A DNA stretch of 64,000 bases from Mesorhabditis belari (GCA_958450365.1 CAUEEP010000267.1:42159-106158); one strand, 5' to 3'. Shown: positions 48,901 through 53,184, counted from the first letter of the stretch. Notes: generated from the sequence alone by a model not told the origin. A program made the numbers and translations.

Positions 48901-49732
48901 GTTCGGGAAAAAAGTGGTTCTACGATTTTAGACAAGAAAAATCACCAGCTGAATCTCATCGCACGATCACTCACTGTTTTTGGAGAGGAAAGTATACACA
49001 TTCATCAATGCCAACAATGGTTTCAACGATTCCAAGGCGGCGATGAAAGCCTCGCAGACTTAGTACTCAATTCTAATTGCAGTATTAGAAAGTAGCTTTA
49101 CGACTAACATCTACTGTAACATCTACATACTTATTGGTGATAGGTTGCCTTTAAGACCGACTTGGAAGTTTTAAATTACCGAATTAATTCATTATCCTCC
49201 AATTTTAAACAAAAAAAATGCCATTCAAACAAGTTATCTTTTTATATTAAAAGGATATGATTCAAGGCTTTTGTAAACTTTTTTTCTTGTTCAACTCACT
49301 TTCTCAGTTGTCCCGAGGTTTTCGATGAAGCGACACTGTCCCCAATGAGTGTCGACGCCGCTGATGAGCCACCAGAAATCACCGAACGATTCTCATCCTG
49401 AAGTTGAACCATTTTTTTTTATTAAAATTGTTTAGTTTCAATCTAGTTCAAGCCAAAATTTAAAATTTAAAATGCCAAAATGTTCTTTATTGTAAAGACA
49501 AAATGCCAAAATGTTCTTTATTGTAAAGCCAAAATGCCAAAATGTTTCTTTAAAGCTTTAAAGTTTCAATAGCAGTTTACTAGGGTAACTGAAAGCTGTG
49601 CTTGACTCGATTTTTGCTGTTTTCCATTAGATTTTTAAAAAATTTCATATCTAAATTAGCTTTTCCTCAATTTCCCACCTGATTCTGTGAAAACGACAAT
49701 CGACTTGAGTGATTGTGAGCCGGATTGCGCAT
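10970..49732 (-). CDS. DOCK-D (zizimin) family Rho GEF, 59 exons
   Basis: A guanine nucleotide exchange factor for Rho-family GTPases (Cdc42/Rac in this family), acting at membranes and the actin cytoskeleton. I rebuilt 59 exons on the - strand from GT..AG sites. Every junction is phase-consistent and the sum is 6,570 nt (2,189 aa plus stop), close to the family's ~2,050-2,190 aa. Order: N-terminal DOCK-D region (~1-202), PH domain (~210-325), linker, DHR1/C2-like domain (~720-935), helical middle (~940-1680) and DHR2 (~1690-2180). VNAGPLAYAEAF near residue 2090 is the DHR2 nucleotide-sensor loop. The start is the ATG at 49732, giving MRNPAHNHSSRLSFS; a second possible start is noted at 44500. 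The last exon can end at TAA 10972-10970, or a donor at 10987 can splice to a TAA directly after the next acceptor. Either way the C-terminus changes by only 6 residues. Exon lists are in the block entries. Confidence 0.95.
11310..11412 (+). other. 18S rDNA 5'-end-like fragment with flanking duplication
   Basis: TATCTGGTTGATCCTACCAA at about 11331, followed after ~15 divergent bases by GAAAGACTAAGCCATGC, matches the universal start of eukaryotic 18S rRNA (ACCTGGTTGATCCTGCCAG ... AAGATTAAGCCATGC). A 24-bp block, TATCTTAGTTCAGATATCTG plus GTTG, occurs both at the start and directly after. It is only ~55 bp long and sits in a DOCK-D intron, so it is a genomic scrap and not an rRNA gene. Confidence 0.65.
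11845..12290. repeat. palindromic MITE R2, two tandem copies
   Basis: Two ~215-bp units, 11845-12060 and 12070-12275. Each begins CGCGCCCCGCCTTCTTTGCC, then ATTGGCAATCTAA, and ends with the inverted sequence. The arms contain AATATCTTGGTGTTGGGCTG / inverse, with ATCTAATGATAC in the centre. Further copies: 17315-17455, 40910-41560 (three in tandem) and 44020-44210. All lie in DOCK-D introns. Confidence 0.85.
12853..13160. other. intron of the DOCK-D gene, T-rich, no feature seen
   Basis: The intron between exons 54 and 53 contains only simple words such as CAGGTTAGAAACAGG and GCCTGGTTTTT repeats. No element or gene is visible. Confidence 0.5.
13434..13556. repeat. tandem CTTGCTACTTTC / CTACTTTC repeat
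   Basis: About 123 bp of alternating CTACTTTC and CTTGCTACTTTC units, in the intron between exons 53 and 52. At 13612-13670 a partial direct copy of the exon-53 upstream intron sequence (GAAGCTGAAAATTAAATACT) follows. Confidence 0.85.
13860..14080 (+). repeat. composite dispersed repeat, with R1 at its right end
   Basis: Left module ATGCCAGATGAAGAGCGATT, then GTGCGCGCAAAAAGAACGCC, is shared with 27737-27800 and 56735-56800. The right module is R1 (GGGGTTTTCGAGGTCGGCGA). The combination is also found at 56700-56935, suggesting one ~220-bp element. No protein signature. Confidence 0.6.
15020..15535 (+). mobile_element. candidate solo LTR
   Basis: The stretch starts near TGTTGTGGCGAATAGCC. It has a TATA-box-like CCTATATAAGGC at about 15173, then a ~200-bp transcribed-like region, and an AATAAA at about 15410. 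This is the layout of an LTR (U3-R-U5). I could not define a target-site duplication or the exact right end. It lies in the DOCK-D intron between exons 50 and 49 with no internal retroelement sequence. Confidence 0.4.
16087..26143 (-). CDS. DOCK-D gene, exons 25-47: helical middle region
   Basis: Exons: 26087-26143, 25944-26033, 25305-25420, 25104-25245, 24891-25007, 23975-24049, 23865-23936, 23310-23393, 23094-23247, 22797-22880, 22617-22693, 21451-21558, 21303-21405, 21142-21200, 20206-20292, 19451-19566, 19302-19367, 17790-17847, 17501-17647, 17124-17195, 16962-17055, 16250-16415, 16087-16168 (residues about 939-1680). Helical repeat region typical of DOCK proteins. Clear family matches are VCQHEHFLPLSLPTLMD (family VCNHEHYIPLNLPM), LVRNLLAKHSIDNRYAE, IQRRIAVLYTPIL, QEVAMIVLDTMDTVLREL (family EVCLTALDTLSLF) and the FERGLGCLESLIPRDD segment. 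Two of these introns hold the largest satellite and an expanded inverted repeat. Confidence 0.92.
16449..16864. repeat. MITE G, two nested or tandem copies
   Basis: Terminal inverted repeats CCGTATTTTCTCTAATAGTA / TACTATTAGAGAAAATACGG bound the block. The body (GAACCTATCGATGTGGGGTC ... GATGAGATCTAGTGGGGGAT) occurs twice, with about 75 bp of unrelated sequence between the copies. Other copies lie at 53752-53975 and 54025-54243. Confidence 0.85.
17315..17455. repeat. short palindromic copy of MITE R2
   Basis: Arms starting CATTTGATCCGGGTCCCGCC and ending GGATCAAATG flank ATTGGCAATCTAACTTTGAG / inverse, without the long central part of other R2 copies. Confidence 0.85.
17985..18355. repeat. inverted-repeat element whose right end founds a satellite
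   Basis: The left arm, about 17990-18090 (CTACAAACTACAAGCTCGGC, then CTAAAAACCCTTGTAGAAAC), is inverted at about 18255-18355. The last ~30 bp of the right arm (GAGCTTGTAGTTTGTAGGGC) is the repeat unit of the satellite that follows. Confidence 0.85.
18336..19138. repeat. 30-bp satellite with 60-bp higher-order structure, ~27 units
   Basis: Unit GGCCTTTGTTTCTGAGCTTG plus TAGTTTGTAG. Units alternate between GGCC..TTG-T-AG and GGCT..TTG-C-AG forms, giving a 60-bp dimer. The alternation slips once near 18930-18960, and one extra C occurs near 18472. Because 30 is a multiple of 3, several frames stay open for 240-310 codons; these are not genes. It lies in the DOCK-D intron between exons 42 and 41. 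Confidence 0.95.
19618..20187. mobile_element. mariner-type MITE, family C copy 1 (570 bp)
   Basis: Flanked by TA (19616-19617, 20188-20189). Ends TTGGGTTGTCCAGTTATGAA / TTCATAACTGGACAACCCGA. The terminal inverted repeats run about 180 bp. No transposase codons are visible. Other copies: 28114-28685, 47118-47695, a right half at 47985-48188, and a 25-bp end at 55217-55241. Confidence 0.88.
20400..20930. repeat. inverted-repeat element with tandem expansion in one arm
   Basis: Outer arms GAGTAACTTTTACTCGATTA / TTAATCGAGTAAATATTACT and inner arms (GATATTCAATTTACTCGACG against CGTCGAGTAAATTGAATATC) mirror each other. In the right arm only, the ~30-bp unit TACTCGACGTTTAAAGAGGA, then TTACTCGTAGT, is repeated about seven times (20668-20885). 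The left arm has it once. Confidence 0.88.
20949..21100 (-). mobile_element. mariner 3' end fragment
   Basis: After TA, TTGGGTTGTTGAGTTGAAAA starts an end fragment. Its - strand reads the transposase C-terminus DEKGIRELPEKWEKIIKNN, then GHYLD and a stop. The other end of the element is absent. Confidence 0.75.
21810..22195 (+). repeat. tandem ~145-bp duplication, LTR-like tail
   Basis: TGGAGTTACTATTGTTATTG ... AAGGGACAGTCCTTGGGATT occurs twice (about 21808 and 21949). After the second copy comes CTGTAAATAAAGATACATAT and a GGTCGGTCGGTCGG run. The AATAAA and layout recall a retroelement LTR end, but no partner or coding part was found. Confidence 0.5.
22912..23012. repeat. TTTAGCTCTGG tandem repeat
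   Basis: About nine 8-11-bp units of TTTAGCTCTGG / TTTAGCTCTG, next to an inverted AAACCAAAGCTAAACC. Intronic. Confidence 0.8.
23708..23792 (+). repeat. dispersed repeat R1 copy
   Basis: GAGGGTTTTCGAGGTCGGGG ... CTATTCATTTTATTGAGTTT; see 1438 and 13860 for the family. Confidence 0.65.
24287..24615. repeat. AAGCCA tandem repeat (~330 bp)
   Basis: Irregular array of AAGCCA, AAGCC and AAATCC units in the DOCK-D intron between exons 30 and 29. Both strands give long low-complexity open frames, which I reject as genes. Confidence 0.95.
25685..25852. repeat. 10-bp satellite TTCACCTGGC, 17 units
   Basis: Pure tandem array with C/T alternation at the last base. On the gene's sense (-) strand every unit reads AG|GTGAA, a good 5' splice-site match. 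It lies in the intron between exons 27 and 26. Confidence 0.95.
26401..29244 (-). CDS. DOCK-D gene, exons 20-24: DHR1 (C2-like) domain
   Basis: Exons: 28943-29244, 26793-26993, 26670-26750, 26559-26639, 26401-26511 (residues about 680-938). Motifs in order: NLLYVYPLRLKF and GKARNIVCSVKYM (family HLYVYPKYLKY ... FAKARNIAICIEF), YPTFCEEIKMRLP (family NPEFYDEIKIELP), DHLLFSFSHISV, SPVGYAWLPLL (family TQVGYSWLPLL), VAVDLPSNYY, and IKWVDAKPLFNIRLRLISSA. The DHR1 domain binds phosphoinositides in this family. For exon 20 I chose the donor GGA|GTACTC (left end 28943) because it is the only one that keeps phase into exon 21. Exons 22 and 23 are split by a 30-nt intron. Confidence 0.92.
26640..26669 (-). 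other. 30-nt intron in the DHR1 region
   Basis: Between EEQ (exon 22) and LEQEFNLPV (exon 23). It begins GTAGAA and ends AAAGAAAG. Reading through hits an in-frame TAA, and the flanking protein matches DOCK only if the 30 nt are removed. The acceptor is purine-rich and unlike the TTTTCAG type used elsewhere. Confidence 0.75.
27000..27245. repeat. degenerate TACTACAGTACCC repeats
   Basis: Irregular repetition of CTACTACAGTAC / CTTGTCTACTATAGTACC. A similar stretch resumes at 28690-28760, after the MITE at 28114. Confidence 0.55.
27247..28092. mobile_element. pair of inverted tRNA-derived SINE-like copies
   Basis: The + copy runs from about 27247 to 27530: GGGAAGGGGCTGAGCCGGCC, core GAATTTGCTTTCC, then tRNA-like head GCAGCCGTGGCTGAGTGGTA with GAGTTCGATCCC. 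The - copy runs from about 28092 back to 27800, with head GCAGCTGTGGCTGAGTGGTA. A-box and part of a B-box are visible, but no full cloverleaf. Between them lies the left module of the composite repeat (27737-27800). Confidence 0.65.
28114..28685. mobile_element. mariner-type MITE, family C copy 2
   Basis: TA-flanked; ends TTGGGTTGTCCAGTTATGA / TCATAACTGGACAACCCAA. Same body as 19618-20187. Confidence 0.88.
29544..30366 (+). mobile_element. mariner family B copy carrying a SINE-core insertion
   Basis: TA-flanked ends TTGGGTTGGTGAATTG / CAATTCACCAACCCAA. A SINE-like core lies at about 29930-30060 (ACGTCGGCGGTCCTTAC ... CAGAAAGCAGATTCGGATTC). Part of the family B body (CTACAACTTTTCTATT ... CTCACACACAAACC) is present both before and after it. 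The transposase tail RGIRKLPVKWAEVVNNNGNY remains. Confidence 0.82.
30477..36700 (-). CDS. DOCK-D gene, exons 11-19: linker and pre-DHR1 region
   Basis: Exons: 36602-36700, 36237-36349, 34739-34862, 34594-34703, 33685-33818, 32761-32905, 31559-31674, 30602-30721, 30477-30562 (residues about 331-680). A low-complexity Ser/Pro linker comes first. Conserved family motifs follow: QIEPFFLRLFLFDV and SEEFHVDLN (family EPFFVTLSLFDIK ... ISADFHVDLN), IWIIVRIDRIL, FRARFAWAARPLY (family RMPFAWAARTLF), and the LQEYSKLEKINKLTIPG stretch. Introns between exons 13/14 (34704-34738) and 18/19 (30563-30601) are only 35 and 39 nt. Confidence 0.9.
30800..30880 (+). repeat. tRNA-like sequence
   Basis: GTCGTTTGGCTGAGTGGCTA has a strong A-box and GGGTTCGATTCCGAC a strong B-box, 35 nt apart. 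The anticodon stem does not form a clean 5-bp helix and the acceptor ends pair poorly. More likely the head of a SINE than a tRNA gene. Confidence 0.6.
31018..31537. mobile_element. mariner-type MITE, family D (520 bp)
   Basis: TA-flanked, with terminal repeats TTGGGTTGGGGAGAATGAGT / ACTCATTCTCCCCAACCCAA extended by CGGCGCC. No transposase frame. Only one copy in the window. Confidence 0.85.
31756..32736 (+). mobile_element. mariner family B, 981-bp copy with D34D region
   Basis: Ends TTGGATTAGTGAATTG / CAATTCACCAACGCAA. The C-terminal transposase half is readable with frameshifts and stops: WELLDSKTTVNAIKYSEQL, a HDNARPHVAKLTRSKI region, HSPYGPDLAPFDYYLF, FDSEEAVKN*LEKFFDS and RGIRKLPVKWAEVANNN. 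Exactly 34 residues lie between the second and third catalytic Asp. The N-terminal HTH half is absent, its place taken by the family's internal inverted repeat. A 24-bp duplication near 32325 (AATAGGCCCTC) shifts the frame. Confidence 0.88.
33072..33540. mobile_element. mariner-type MITE, family E copy
   Basis: Starts TTAGGCTGTTCAGAAAGTCT and runs to AGACTTTCTGGATAGCTGAG. The body is the inverted equivalent of 55428-55948 (TTTACTCTAAATAAAAAGTG, CTACCCGACTTCAGGCTC). A degenerate relic of the same family may lie at 62400-62560. Confidence 0.7.
33878..34305. repeat. AGCTAGAGCTATC tandem repeat (~420 bp)
   Basis: Array of AGCTAGAGCTAGAGCTATC and AGCTAGAGCTAGAGTATC units, directly upstream (in gene sense) of DOCK-D exon 15. 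Confidence 0.95.
34985..36020. repeat. ~1-kb fold-back, arms ~450 bp
   Basis: Arms 34985-35460 and 35545-36020 are inverted copies (CAAGGGTTGAAATTGATTAT at one end, ATAATCAATTTCAACCCTTG at the other) with an ~85-bp loop. Each arm keeps a homologous open frame (KSFDLTGSGKIMKRMLINEL and KSFDVTGSSKIMKRMLIDEL) that I do not recognise. A degraded third piece lies at 36050-36120. Confidence 0.9.
36820..37402. repeat. fold-back repeat with ~190-bp arms and an extra half copy
   Basis: The inverted arms are centred at about 37190 (CTCTTGAATGAGTACTAGTT / AACTAGTACTCATTCAAGAG) and extend to about 36990 and 37402. 36830-36930 is an additional direct copy of one arm end (GTTCAGTATTTATGGCGACT). Confidence 0.85.
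37489..40495 (-). CDS. DOCK-D gene, exons 8-10: PH domain
   Basis: Exons: 40346-40495, 40211-40306, 37489-37627 (residues about 203-330). The PH fold is recognisable from TIKEGWLLIVK at the start and KKRFCSLKKLKDGEIVFEI (strands with basic residues). The terminal helix is VLEEWHTAVNLAV, with the near-invariant Trp, preceded by SMCFTTADSD. In DOCK-D proteins this domain binds phosphoinositides and recruits the GEF to membranes. The third exon is separated by a 2.6-kb intron that holds the piggyBac remnant and a mariner. Confidence 0.9.
37755..38206. mobile_element. repeat R3, pogo/Tigger-like MITE
   Basis: Terminal repeats GTCGAACTTCGATAGAACGA (left) and TCGTTATCTCGAAATTCGAC (right, inverted match) are typical of pogo/Tigger-type ends. 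No transposase frame remains. A truncated copy lies at 2617-2906, and a ~75-bp piece at 40128-40200. Confidence 0.7.
38227..38944 (+). mobile_element. piggyBac element, 718-bp deletion derivative
   Basis: TTAA duplications at 38223-38226 and 38945-38948. Terminal repeats CCCATTCGAAAC / GTTTCGAATGGG. Subterminal GCAGCGATTATTCGCTGCAG-type palindromes. The + strand encodes part of the piggyBac transposase domain: MGIVKIPRIRDYWSSRRGLG, NMLRAKFESILRNLRF, CDNELDPAGDRLFKIKA, ending after VPG-like IPGKYE. The catalytic C-terminal part is missing. The paralogous R3 copy at ~2930 lacks the insertion. Confidence 0.9.
39029..40011 (+). mobile_element. mariner family B, 983-bp copy
   Basis: TA-flanked, ends TTGGGTTGGTGAATTG / CCACCAACCTAA. 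Same structure and same 24-bp duplication as 31756-32736, with HDIARPHVAKL in place of HDNARPH. It stands next to R3 exactly as the copy at 3007 does, so the pair R3+mariner B is a larger duplicated unit. Confidence 0.88.
40590..40680 (-). repeat. tRNA-like sequence with triplicated anticodon-arm segment
   Basis: The - strand has an A-box (TCAGCTCATTGGTAAAGCAT), a perfect anticodon stem CATTCGC / GCGAATG and a B-box with T-stem CGGGTTCAAATCCCG. GCGAGGCAA is inserted twice in the anticodon arm, so the loop is 25 nt instead of 7. The acceptor stem pairs poorly. Not a functional tRNA as it stands. Confidence 0.65.
40774..49732 (-). CDS. DOCK-D gene, exons 1-7: N-terminal DOCK-D region
   Basis: Exons: 49679-49732, 49300-49397, 43608-43692, 43184-43300, 41748-41846, 41589-41665, 40774-40849 (residues 1-202). 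The junction of exons 2 and 3 gives TSGQLRKFTAGVGRPGLARE, matching the conserved DOCK9-type start (family RKFTRALSKPGTAAELR). Exon 4 gives PIDYEKFVREKSIFLENDP (family PLDYENVIVQKK) and FPRDDIE. Exons 5-6 give YNVLRLNYSRFSGDYD (family ...YKYEDYSGEFR). Exon 2 is Ser-rich. The 5.6-kb second intron carries a possible internal promoter. Confidence 0.9.
40910..41562. repeat. three tandem palindromic MITE R2 copies
   Basis: Units at about 40910-41120, 41130-41345 and 41350-41562. Each is a fold-back of ATTGGCAATCTAACTTTGAG arms around TTGGTATCATTAGATGCGCC, joined by GACAGACCTTTCATAC-type linkers. Confidence 0.88.
42045..42300 (+). pseudogene. inverted, decayed copy of DOCK-D DHR2 exon 53 and its intron edge
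   Basis: The + strand here matches the - strand of 13161-13430. The intron part is TTGATTTGAGCTTCTTGTCT. Exon-like codons are SVYAELNKSSSRALEAST (exon: SVYAELNQSSSRALEASTSG) and RRHLGSYS. After GSY it diverges and frameshifts, and it ends near GGTTGGTTGGAGA. It lies in the intron between exons 5 and 4 of the same gene, in opposite orientation. Confidence 0.9.
42455..42645 (-). mobile_element. tRNA-derived SINE-like copy
   Basis: The - strand has, from right to left, the core GCTTTCTGTTTTTGCTATGG and AGTTATAAGCGCTCAAAG, then the tRNA-like head GCAGCAATGGCCGAGTGGTA with GGCTCGAGTCC. Confidence 0.65.
42650..42792. repeat. 22-bp tandem repeat CCAGCAGATCCAGTTGATTT
   Basis: Six to seven units directly next to the SINE-like core. 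A single copy of the word (CATCCAGTTGACC) also follows the core at 30060, so the satellite may have grown from the element's tail. Confidence 0.85.
44020..44212. repeat. MITE R2 copy
   Basis: CCTTTGCCATTGGCAATCTA ... AGCCCAACACCAAGAAATTT; the right arm is degraded. Confidence 0.8.
44213..44497. repeat. GGAACCGTATT repeats in a DOCK-D intron
   Basis: Short units TATTGGAACCGTATTGGAAC and TTTTAGATCAAA near 44300-44390 are echoed in inverted form at 47870-47960 (ACGGTTCCAATACGG). Confidence 0.6.
44498..45700 (-). promoter_or_regulatory. possible internal promoter and alternative first exon of the DOCK-D gene
   Basis: An ATG at 44500 followed by CG and a perfect donor GTAAGA would join in phase to exon 3 (MR|FTAGVGRPG), giving a form without the first 51 residues. 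The 87-codon open frame just upstream (44764-44501) ends at the TAA directly before this ATG. The stretch 44770-45700 is unusually free of transposons and rich in pyrimidine runs (CTCTCATCTCTCATCG). Transcription start is not shown by the sequence, so this is inference. Confidence 0.35.
45790..46092. repeat. AGTAAGTGAGTCTAAT tandem repeat (~300 bp)
   Basis: About twenty 15-bp units alternating AGTAAGTGAGGCTAGC and AGTAAGTGAGTCTAAT, in the second DOCK-D intron. Confidence 0.95.
46452..46692. mobile_element. 240-bp palindromic MITE, TA-flanked
   Basis: Ends CTGGACAATGAAATATCATA / TATGATATTTCATTGTCCAG with TA on both sides. Arms of ~85 bp include CGCGCGTCTGTAACTCCCTT. Single copy in the window. 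Confidence 0.85.
46722..47075. mobile_element. tRNA-derived SINE-like copy plus inverted half
   Basis: The + copy has core GCTGATTCCGAATCTACTTT and CAAAAGTTATAAACACTC, then head GTCGTGGTGGCCGAGTGGCA with B-box GGGTTCGAGTCCGACG (46850-46925). At 47033-47072 the B-box half recurs inverted (CGCCGGACTCGAACCCTAGG). Confidence 0.68.
47072..48235. repeat. inverted flanks around MITE family C copies
   Basis: 47072-47117 (CTTGATCTAAAAGATTAATT ...) is inverted perfectly at about 48189-48234. The left flank is followed by a full MITE C (47118-47695, TA-flanked). The right flank is preceded by the right half of a second MITE C (47985-48188). Between them is unique sequence with ACGGTTCCAATA repeats. Confidence 0.88.
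48861..49095 (+). mobile_element. mariner transposase N-terminal HTH remnant
   Basis: One open frame reads LIARSLTVFGEESIHIHQCQ, QWFQRFQGGDESLADLVLN. This matches the second helix-turn-helix of mariner transposases (family YGEDAISVRTCQRWFKRFRSGD). No catalytic half or terminal repeats follow. It lies on the + strand in the second DOCK-D intron. Confidence 0.75.
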
Positions 49733-50150
49733 CGCATTCCACTTGAAAAGCTTTTCTTAAGCCAAAAAAACACTTCCAAACGAAGAAAAGCAGCTAAAAA
49801 TTCGAATAATTTACAAACAATTAAGATAAACAATTGTTTTTTCAATTAAAGCAAACAAAAGAAGTAATTAAGTCTAATTAAACACATCGTTCAATTGAGG
49901 TGAATGGCTTGAAATTTGGCAAAGAGGCAAATCGGTGCATCTGTGTCTCTTTCAAGGATTACGGTAGATGATCCACGGATTTTGAGAGCACAAATGGAAT
50001 TGGCTATTAGCATTAGCTATTAGAGAAGAAAGAAAATGTATTTGCTATGAATTTGACTCAATTTTAAGTCTAAATTTCTTAAAGATTGGACTTTTTTCTC
50101 ACTAAAGTATGCCTGTATCTAAATGAATCTTAAAATTAACAAGTTTTCAA
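49733..50150 (-). promoter_or_regulatory. presumed 5' flank of the DOCK-D gene
   Basis: Upstream of the first ATG the sequence is AT-rich, with no further phase-consistent coding exon. No TATA box stands out. The label is positional inference only. Confidence 0.3.
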
Positions 50151-50154
50151 GTAC

Positions 50155-50552
50155 CCTAAAGTCTCGAGTATAAGTTCTGCCTTAATTTACATTTAAAGGG
50201 CTCTGATGGAAGCTCGAAACGGTCAAATTTGCGAGGAAATTTGGAACGAACGTGGCTGCGATCGAATTTGAAGTCGCCGAACAGATGATTAACCGCTGGA
50301 AACAAGCTGAGCCGGCACTGATGAGTTCACCAAAAAATAATCGAGCTTTCCGAGGATTGAGGGCAAAATGGCCAGATGTGGAGAAAGATCTGAAGGCATG
50401 GTTTCTGGAGAGGCGATCAAAACAACGAGCTGTAAATGAGCTGTAAAAGCAAAAAAGTTATGCTGCAGCGGGGTTCGAACCCTCGACACACCGCACCGGA
50501 GACAGCCGTCAATTTGCATGCGAAAACCAAACAGAACTTATACTCGCGACTT
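50155..50552 (+). mobile_element. pogo-type element with DNA-binding domain fragment
   Basis: Ends CCCTAAAGTCTCGAGTATAA / TTATACTCGCGACTTTAGGG are inverted and flanked by TA. Inside, 50209-50446 encodes a pipsqueak/CENP-B-type N-terminal domain: KLETVKFARKFGTNVAAI, FEVAEQMINRWKQAEPAL, NNRAFRGLRAKWPDVEKDL, KAWFLERRSKQRAVNEL. The DDE domain is absent. A B-box-like TGTCGAGGGTTCGAACCCCG (- strand, about 50470) lies near the right end. No ATG precedes the match in a good context. Confidence 0.8.
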
Positions 50553-51985
50553 TAGGGTAAGTTTTCATAACATAACTATTTCAAGTGAGTTTCCAAGTAG
50601 CTTTTCAAGTAAGTTACAAAGATATTCAGCTTTATTAGCTCGCTCGGTGCTCTAGTGGTTAGTGCAATGGCTTACCAGTATGCCTGATTAATGTATCTAA
50701 ATGAATCTTACAAATCTTACAATTAACAAGTTTTCATGTAAGTTTTCATAACAGAACTATTTCAATTCAGTTTTCAAGTAACTTACAAAGATATTCAGCT
50801 TTATTAGATGAATCTTTTAATTGGCATACTGTAGTGAGAAGTGTATTCTTTAGAATTAATGTTTTTTTTAAAGAATCACCAATAATAAACAACAATAAAA
50901 TCTTTAATTAAAGTTTTATTTAAAAACCAGCTTTCCCTTTGAATGTTTAAGGGTCAACGCATAATTTCAAAAAAAATAATTATAGTGGGAGTGTACGAAA
51001 TATATGTTGATGATTTGATTTATATAATTTCTTGTGGGACCGTGTCTCGGTGTGGTTCAATAGTGGTCGTCTTGAAAACGCACAATTGATCAAAACTTTC
51101 CCTTATTAGGGCAAACGTCGCTCAAACTGGAGCAATCTGGCACGATCACAATTAATTCAACACTTGCATGTGAAAAAAGGATGATCAAAAGCCAAAAAAG
51201 GAGAACTCACTCAAAAGCAAAGCTTGAAATAACGGGGTTTTTTTTAAAGTATAGAAGCTACAACAAACGGACAGCTGAATATCGTCTAGTGACTGATTAC
51301 GGTAGTTTATCCATCAACTTTGAATTTAAACCTGTGTATTGAATTTTTGACTAACTGCAGAGCAGTGGCAATTCGCCACAGGGAGAAAACTATTCTAAAC
51401 AGCTTTGCCCCGTTGATTGATCGACGCAACCATGAAATTTCTATTGTACTACTTCAAATGATACCTCAAAACTATCGAAATTGGCTTTGCAACAGTTAAA
51501 ATCAATTTTGAAAAGAAAAGCAAAAATAATTTTCTCGGAGCGGAACCGAACCCAAGGTCCATCTTTCCCACTCTCGTTTGAAAGACGAGCGCTCTAACCA
51601 CTCATCCATTTGTGTGTGGAGGGAGTTAGGCAACATTGTGTTCAGCTAGTTTTACAGTTTTTGCCATTTAAAAAACCGCTCGATGAAATTTTCTGATTTT
51701 TAAGCGGAGAAAAAAAATTCCTATTGAACAAAAAAAAAGTGCGTCTGCGTCAAATATTGTTTTAAAAGCTTCACTCGGAATTTCTCGGTGGTCTAGTGGT
51801 TATTGCAATGGTTTACCAAGCAGAGGGTCAAGAGTTCAATTCCCCCGTCGAGTTTTCATTTTGCTTTTCATATTAAAAAAGAAGTTTTTCTTGGTGTTTT
51901 TAATTTGTTGATGGGTGATTTGAAAAGATAACGTAATCTACCGTAAACTACCGTAAGTTTTCTAATTTATTTAGTGAAAATCTCG
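50553..51985. repeat. intergenic stretch with three tRNA-like sequences and a local duplication
   Basis: tRNA-like: + 50640-50690 (GGTGCTCTAGTGGTTAGTGC, A-box only); - 51535-51615 (GGATGAGTGGTTAGAGCGCT, stem CTCGT/ACGAG, GGGTTCGGTTCC); + 51780-51855 (TCGGTGGTCTAGTGGTTATT with GAGTTCAATTCCCCCG). None forms a full cloverleaf by eye. AAGTTTTCATAACATAACTA ... ATTCAGCTTTATTAG is duplicated (50560 and 50740). No coding exon is visible. Confidence 0.55.
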
Positions 51986-51987
51986 GG

Positions 51988-52490
51988 AGTGGGACAAATG
52001 CGACCTTTTTTTGCGCACCCGGACATTTGCGCACCCGGACATTTGCGCACCTTTTTTCCGCACCTTGCCCATTAGCGCGTTTTAAGAAAGCTCTAAAAAG
52101 CTAATATTAACCAATTTCTATTCCAAAAGTTGTTTTTCTAGGTAATTTTAGGGCGTAGAATCGAAATTTTGACATATCAGAGCTTGTGGAAACAAACGGA
52201 CGGAGTTATACAAAGAGAAAGATCGACAATTTTCTGTAATTTGATCTAGCCGTTTTGTCTAGCCGTCTAGCCGCTCAAATTGGTTCCACACGCTCTGTTA
52301 TGTCAAAATTTGACTTCGACACCCTCAAATTACCTAGAAAAACAACATTTGGAATAGAAATTGGTTAATATTAGCCTTTTAGAGCTTTTTAAAAACGCGA
52401 AAAAAGGTGCGCTAATGGGCAAGGTGCCGAAAAAAAGGTGCGCAAATGTCCGGGTGCGCAAAAAAAGGTCGCATTTGTCCCACTCCCACA
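51988..52490. mobile_element. 500-bp fold-back MITE
   Basis: Ends GGGAGTGGGACAAATGCGAC / GTCGCATTTGTCCCACTCCC. Arms of ~200 bp include CGCACCCGGACATTTGCGCA (repeated in the left arm) and TTAACCAATTTCTATTCC. No coding capacity. Confidence 0.88.
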
Positions 52491-53184
52491 ATCTCATTTG
52501 ATAAGGAGCCAAACAACGAATCGAATAGGAGAAAAAGGAAAACGTAAAAAACTGAAGAGAAAATAACGATAATTTTTTAAATTACCTGAAGTAAAAGTTT
52601 AAAGTTTAAATTTAAAACCAATTACGGATAAGTTTTTCATTCATCTTTAGCTTTTAACTCATCTTTAGAAACTTTAAGTGAATCAAATCCTTTTACAGCA
52701 TCATTAGAGATCGATTTAGTGTTCAATATTTGCTCAAATCTTCTGAATTGAATTGAATTGAATGCATTTTAGCAATTTAATTAGCATTTTAACAATTTAA
52801 TTAGCATTTTAGCAGATTCAAATTTATCCTTGAAATTTAGAAAAGGCACACATAAGAAAAGCACTTTGTTCAATTTGAAAAGAAAAATTTGATCGATTTT
52901 TAAGGGAATCGTGACTAAGACTTTCAAAAACACAAAATGAAAAACAATTCGAGAAAACTGAACACAGAATAGATATTGGAATCAGGCTTGTAGGCGGAAA
53001 AGAAGCGGAAAATGGAATATCTTTTGATTTTCAAAGAAAAAGTCAACAAATGGGGCAGTTACGCAATTTTTTCGTTGAATTTTCCTTTACAAATCAAAAG
53101 ATATTAAATTCGGCTTTTTTTGGTTTACAAGCCTGATTGGAATGGTGAGACAAGAGTTGATTCTGATTCAAAAATAGGATCAAT
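52491..53184. other. AT-rich intergenic stretch, no feature seen
   Basis: Contains only short repeats (AATTTAATTAGCATTTTA twice near 52780). An AATAAA on the - strand at about 53183 fits the small gene ending at 53185. Confidence 0.45.
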
